DNA from: an uncultured Lachnospiraceae bacterium
GTDB taxonomy: Bacteria > Bacillota > Clostridia > Lachnospirales > Lachnospiraceae
Length of the DNA stretch: 7,961 nt
Direction of reading: 5' to 3'
Assembly (NCBI GenBank): GCA_902767065.1
Contig: CACXFW010000135.1
Coordinates: 1 to 7,961, forward strand
Positions 4,693 through 7,961 of this stretch are shown piece by piece. Position numbers and translations under genes: made by a program. Position 1 is the first letter of the stretch, and the number at the start of each line of letters is the position of its first letter. Below the pieces are notes generated by a model that was not told the DNA's origin, did no database searches, and saw nothing but the letters and a program-made list of their open reading frames with translations.

Positions 4693-5412
4693 ATGAAGAG
4701 AAGAATTCTAATCACAAACGACGATGGGATCCATGCGGACGGGATCGTGCGGCTTGCAAAAGCGGCTGTGAAGTTCGGCGATGTCTGGCTGGTTGCGCCC
4801 CATGATCAGAGAAGCGCATGTTCGCATAGCATTATTCTCACCGAGCCTCTGGAGATTCGGCCCATCCGGTTCGAGGTGGAGGGCGTCAATGCATTTTCCT
4901 GCAGCGGAATGCCCGCGGACTGTGTGAGGATTGCGGGCAAAACTGTGATGGACGCTCCTCCGGATGTGGTTCTGTCCGGGATCAACTATGGATACAATGC
5001 TGCGACAGACATCCAGTATTCCGCGACGGTGGGCGCTGCCTTCGAGGCGTCCTTCCAGGGATATCAGGGGGTCGCGCTGTCTGAGGAAGAGGGATCTGGT
5101 CATGAAGTGACGGATGCGTATCTGGAACAGGTGCTGGAGGAGGTGATCCATGAGCCGCATGGTCCGGGAATGATCTGGAACGTAAACTTTCCGGGCTGCC
5201 CATTGTCTGAATGCAAGGGAATCTGGAGAGACAGGAAGGTGTCTCAGAAGGTTGTCTATGATGACCGGTATGAGGTTGTGGAAGAGCTTCCGCAGGGCGC
5301 GGTCCGGTACCGGGTACACGGCTATCTGAAATGTGAGGCGGAGGAAGGCACGGACTATCATGCGCTCCTTTGCGGCGCGGTTTCGATCGGAAAGATCAGG
5401 AATATCTGCTGA
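4693..5412 (+). CDS. surE: 5'/3'-nucleotidase SurE
   Basis: The 239-residue product is a clear SurE, a divalent-metal nucleotidase that removes phosphate from nucleoside 5'- or 3'-monophosphates and, in some species, short polyphosphate. The N-terminal ILITNDDG motif gives Asp10 and Asp11; Ser41 in DQRSACS and Asn98 in SGINYG complete the metal site. GMPADCV (72-78) is the usual GTPADCV loop with Met for Thr. The length is close to the family norm of about 250. The start is set by the family N-terminus; the ribosome site is weak (AAGGG directly before ATG, GAGG 15 bases away), and the gene begins 17 bases after the preA stop, so translation coupled to preA is likely. It is cytoplasmic with no signal peptide. 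Together with preA it suggests nucleotide turnover: nucleotidase gives nucleosides, PreA acts on free pyrimidine bases. That link is inference. Confidence 0.95.
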   Translation: MKRRILITNDDGIHADGIVRLAKAAVKFGDVWLVAPHDQRSACSHSIILTEPLEIRPIRFEVEGVNAFSCSGMPADCVRIAGKTVMDAPPDVVLSGINYGYNAATDIQYSATVGAAFEASFQGYQGVALSEEEGSGHEVTDAYLEQVLEEVIHEPHGPGMIWNVNFPGCPLSECKGIWRDRKVSQKVVYDDRYEVVEELPQGAVRYRVHGYLKCEAEEGTDYHALLCGAVSIGKIRNIC

Positions 5413-5487
5413 GGATCTTAGGGGAAGTCTCAGCCCGGTACGATGGTCCTGAGGGACAGAAGAGGAAAAGGGAGGAAGTGGTCAGTA

Positions 5488-6669
5488 ATGCAATACAGGA
5501 AGGATCGATATGGGAACGAGCTGTCAGTTCTGGGATTTGGCTGCATGCGTTTTCCCCGTTCAGGCGGCAAGATTGACAAGGAGGCCACCGAGAAGCTGCT
5601 GATGCGTGCCTATGAAGCGGGCGTCAATTATTATGACACGGCTTATATCTACGGCGGAAGCGAGGAGACCATCGGTGAGATCTTTGAGAAGCATCATATC
5701 CGTGACGATATCAATATCGCGACAAAACTGCCGCATTACCTGATCCGCTCCCGGGAGGGACTGGACAAATACTTCGCGGAACATCTGCGCAGGCTCCGCA
5801 CGGGATATATCGATTATTATCTCATGCATATGCTGAATGATATCAGCGCCTGGGAGAAGCTGAAGAATCTTGGAATCGAGGAGTGGCTTGAAGAAAAGAA
5901 GGCTGCCGGACAGATCCGGCAGGTAGGGTTTTCCTATCACGGAAACAGCGATATGTTCTGCAAGGTTCTTGACGCGTATGACTGGGACTTCTGCCAGATC
6001 CAGTATAACTACATGGATGAGCACACGCAGGCGGGCAGGGAAGGCCTTACCTATGCGCACAGCAAGGGAATTCCGGTTGTGATCATGGAACCTTTGCGCG
6101 GCGGAAGACTGGCGACAAGGCTGCCGAAGGATGCCGTACAGATATTCCGCCAGCACAGCGCGCACCACAGCCCGGCCCAGTGGGCGCTTATGTGGCTGTG
6201 GGACCAGAAGGAAGTCACCGTGGTTCTGTCCGGCATGAAATCGATGGACATGCTCAATGAAAACATCCGTACCGCGCGCCACGGGCTCCCCGGCGTACTT
6301 GCTGACGAGGACCGGGAGATGCTGGAATCGGTAGGCGCTGCCATCAATTCGAAGATGAAAGTCGGCTGTACCGCCTGCCATTATTGCATGCCGTGCCCGC
6401 AGGGGGTTGACATCCCCGGGACATTTTCCGCCTATAACCGCTGTTACAGCGAGGGAAAGGCGGCCGGAAGGCGCGAATACCTGATGACGACCGCCATGCG
6501 CAAGGACAGCACCTCCGCTTCCCAGTGCATCGAGTGCGGAAAATGCGAGCGCCACTGCCCGCAGCATATAGAGATCCGTCAGGAGCTGAAGAATGCCAGA
6601 AAGGTGCTTGAGACTCCGGTCTACAAGGTGGCGAAGACGGGCGTGCGTGTATTGCATATCTATGGATGA
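5488..6669 (+). CDS. Aldo/keto reductase with C-terminal Fe-S (ferredoxin-like) domain
   Basis: The 393-residue protein joins an aldo/keto reductase barrel (about 1-285) to a C-terminal cysteine domain. The catalytic tetrad is present: Asp50 and Tyr55 in YYDTAYIYG, Lys80 in ATKLP and His114 in YLMHML. The C-terminal part holds Cys294/297/300/303 (CTACHYCMPC) followed by Cys347/350/353/357 (CIECGKCERHC), the pattern of the oxidoreductase family common in anaerobic Clostridia and expected to bind Fe-S clusters. The physiological substrate is not known for most members. ATG 5488 is chosen because family homology begins there (MQYRKDRYGNELSVLGFG); a GGAGG lies 12 bases upstream, a little far. The 75-base gap after surE shows no terminator or promoter I can support, so it probably stays in the operon. 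The family is sure, the reaction is not. Confidence 0.92.
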   Translation: MQYRKDRYGNELSVLGFGCMRFPRSGGKIDKEATEKLLMRAYEAGVNYYDTAYIYGGSEETIGEIFEKHHIRDDINIATKLPHYLIRSREGLDKYFAEHLRRLRTGYIDYYLMHMLNDISAWEKLKNLGIEEWLEEKKAAGQIRQVGFSYHGNSDMFCKVLDAYDWDFCQIQYNYMDEHTQAGREGLTYAHSKGIPVVIMEPLRGGRLATRLPKDAVQIFRQHSAHHSPAQWALMWLWDQKEVTVVLSGMKSMDMLNENIRTARHGLPGVLADEDREMLESVGAAINSKMKVGCTACHYCMPCPQGVDIPGTFSAYNRCYSEGKAAGRREYLMTTAMRKDSTSASQCIECGKCERHCPQHIEIRQELKNARKVLETPVYKVAKTGVRVLHIYG

Positions 6670-6693
6670 CCGGATCGGCGGGAGAGATGAAGT

Positions 6694-7602
6694 ATGAGCC
6701 TGTTATATGCCCTTGAGAGTCTGAGGGTTCCGTTTCTGAATTACTTCTTCCTGGGGATCACTTATCTGGGGATGGAAGCGCTGTCCTTCGTCGTGTTTTT
6801 TATTTACTACTGGTGCATCAATAAGATGGGGGGCTATTTTATTCTGGCGAACTGCCTGATCGGCACCGGGATCAATCAGACCTTCAAGATGGTGTTCCGG
6901 ATCCCGAGACCCTTTGTGAGGGATCCGGACTTCACCATTGTGGAAGAAGCAAGGCCAACCACGGGAGGGTTTTCCTTTCCGAGCGGGCACACACAGAATG
7001 CGACTTCCCTGTACGGGTCAATCGCAGTTATCAGGAATCAGAGTCTGATACGGATCCTCTGTGCGATCATGATTGTGCTGGTTGCCTTCTCCCGGCTTTA
7101 TCTGGGCGCGCACCATCCGTCGGATGTGCTCGGAGGGTTTGCGATCGGAATCGCGGTTCTGATCGCCATGACATTTGTGTTTCGGAGAATCTGGAACCAT
7201 CCGAACATGCTTCCCGCTTTGTTCGGCGTGACCGGAGGGATCATGGTTGTGGCAGGCCTTCTCTTCGAATCCGGTCTGGCCGGCGGGGGCGCGGATCCGG
7301 AGGTGATGGCGGATTCACTGAAGGCATACTATATCAGCGCGGGCTGTATTCTGGCTGCGGCAGTGTGCGAACCGATTGAGAGAAAGTATATCTCGTTTGA
7401 TACGAAGGCGGTCTGGTGGGCACAGATCCTGAAGGCAGCCATCGGGATGGGATTGACCGGCGCGCTGATCCTGTTGATGAAGTATCCGGCAGACGCGCTG
7501 TTTGGCGGCCTCGGGATCCGGTACACGTTCTGGTTCTTTGTCCCGACCGCTTTCGGGATCTGCATCTGGCCGATGAGTTTCAGGTGGTTTGCGTCACGGT
7601 GA
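6694..7602 (+). CDS. PAP2-family membrane phosphatase
   Basis: The 302-residue multi-pass membrane protein carries all three parts of the PAP2 acid phosphatase signature: Lys65-x6-Arg72-Pro73 (KMVFRIPRP), Pro96-Ser-Gly-His99 (FPSGHT) and Ser133-Arg134-x5-His140-x3-Asp144 (SRLYLGAHHPSD). His140 is the expected phosphohistidine nucleophile. Known members dephosphorylate phosphatidic acid, undecaprenyl pyrophosphate or related lipids, usually with the active site facing outside. Hydrophobic helices lie at about 14-39, 47-60, 105-113, 118-137, 145-163, 175-192, 212-227, 244-263 and 278-296. The C-terminal third (about 170-302) adds extra helices beyond the roughly 200-residue core. GGGAGAG seven bases before ATG supports the start, 24 bases after the reductase stop. 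Which lipid it uses is not shown by the sequence. Confidence 0.92.
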   Translation: MSLLYALESLRVPFLNYFFLGITYLGMEALSFVVFFIYYWCINKMGGYFILANCLIGTGINQTFKMVFRIPRPFVRDPDFTIVEEARPTTGGFSFPSGHTQNATSLYGSIAVIRNQSLIRILCAIMIVLVAFSRLYLGAHHPSDVLGGFAIGIAVLIAMTFVFRRIWNHPNMLPALFGVTGGIMVVAGLLFESGLAGGGADPEVMADSLKAYYISAGCILAAAVCEPIERKYISFDTKAVWWAQILKAAIGMGLTGALILLMKYPADALFGGLGIRYTFWFFVPTAFGICIWPMSFRWFASR

Positions 7603-7626
7603 GGTTGATGGAGGAGGCAGGAAGCA

Positions 7627-7961
7627 ATGGAGTATTATGATGAAATGAATGAGCAGACGAAGCGTGGCCACGGCACCCTCGCTTTGATTATCGGGATTGC
7701 GGGACTTTTGATTACTCTGTTTGTCGGCGGGACATTCGGAGTGTTTGGCATCGTACCGGGTACCATTCTGTCGGTTCTTGCGATCGTCCTCGGGATTTTG
7801 TCGATCCGCGCGACACGCGCCCGTTCGGGAAAGGGCGGGGTGATCATCGGGTTCATCGCGATCCTGTTCAGCATCCTGATCAGCGGAATGGTATTCGCGC
7901 TGGGGTCATTTCTCAGATCGGACGAAGTCAGGGAATCGATCCCGACACTGTCAGCTTACTC
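7627..7961 (+). CDS. Small multi-pass membrane protein (DUF4190-like), cut by the window end
   Basis: The frame opens at ATG 7627 after GGAGGAGG (7610-7617) with nine bases of spacing and remains open to the last base, giving 111 complete codons. The N-terminus is polar (MEYYDEMNEQTKRGHG). Hydrophobic helices follow at about 17-35, 40-60 and 70-93, rich in Gly, Ile, Leu and Val. The pattern of a Gly-rich helix, then ILSIRATRARSGKGG, then another helix resembles DUF4190-type membrane proteins, which have no settled function. The soluble tail begins near residue 94 and is incomplete. The gap to the PAP2 gene is 24 bases, so it is probably the fifth gene of the operon. The call as a gene is firm; the family name is tentative. 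Confidence 0.75.
   Translation, partial: MEYYDEMNEQTKRGHGTLALIIGIAGLLITLFVGGTFGVFGIVPGTILSVLAIVLGILSIRATRARSGKGGVIIGFIAILFSILISGMVFALGSFLRSDEVRESIPTLSAY

Noticed and set aside
5560..6657. 365-codon minus-strand open frame opposite the aldo/keto reductase gene
   Set aside because: It is an antisense shadow of a confidently identified gene; no family motif or ribosome site.

Overview
The window looks like a chromosomal stretch from a moderately GC-rich Clostridia genome, most likely Lachnospiraceae. This rests on strong purine-rich Shine-Dalgarno sequences, sigma-A type promoters, protein families typical of gut Firmicutes, and a small SH3-like protein with a possible double-glycine leader. 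The taxonomic call is inference; no rRNA or tRNA is present.

Layout. Bases 1-83 hold the right part of a large stem-loop repeat that is cut by the window edge. Next come a 2H-family RNA 2',3'-cyclic phosphodiesterase (110-601), a three-unit 36-bp tandem repeat (657-765), and a small two-helix membrane protein of unknown function (775-1143) with a terminator-like hairpin after it. A convergent nicotinamidase-type cysteine hydrolase occupies 1272-1799 on the minus strand. A 495-base gap (1800-2294) carries a candidate minus-strand promoter with a structured leader, a near-consensus plus-strand promoter (1967-1995), and a compact palindromic repeat (2000-2073) that starts at the predicted transcription start. 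A 99-residue SH3-like protein with a possible leader peptide (2295-2594) follows, closed by a strong intrinsic terminator (2673-2708). The next gap (2595-3172) contains a 196-bp element with terminal inverted repeats, a perfect 8-bp flanking direct repeat and nested palindromes (2814-3009), then a -10 box and a leader with a short triplicated motif.

From 3173 to the right edge five plus-strand genes are packed with gaps of 17-75 bases and probably form one operon: a PreA-type dihydropyrimidine dehydrogenase/DHOD-like protein with an unusual Cys-rich N-terminus, the nucleotidase SurE, an aldo/keto reductase with a C-terminal Fe-S domain, a PAP2-family membrane phosphatase, and a small multi-pass membrane protein cut by the window end. 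Nucleotide and base metabolism recurs (2',3'-cyclic phosphates, nicotinamide, pyrimidine bases, nucleoside monophosphates), so a loose salvage or turnover role is plausible but is inference.

The most notable non-genic signal is a set of three related-looking palindromic elements (1-83, 2000-2073, 2814-3009) with ends resembling GTWAYTATTCA-GC. They look like non-autonomous mobile or REP/MITE-like repeats sitting between genes. No CRISPR array, phage gene, full insertion sequence or obvious defence system is visible.
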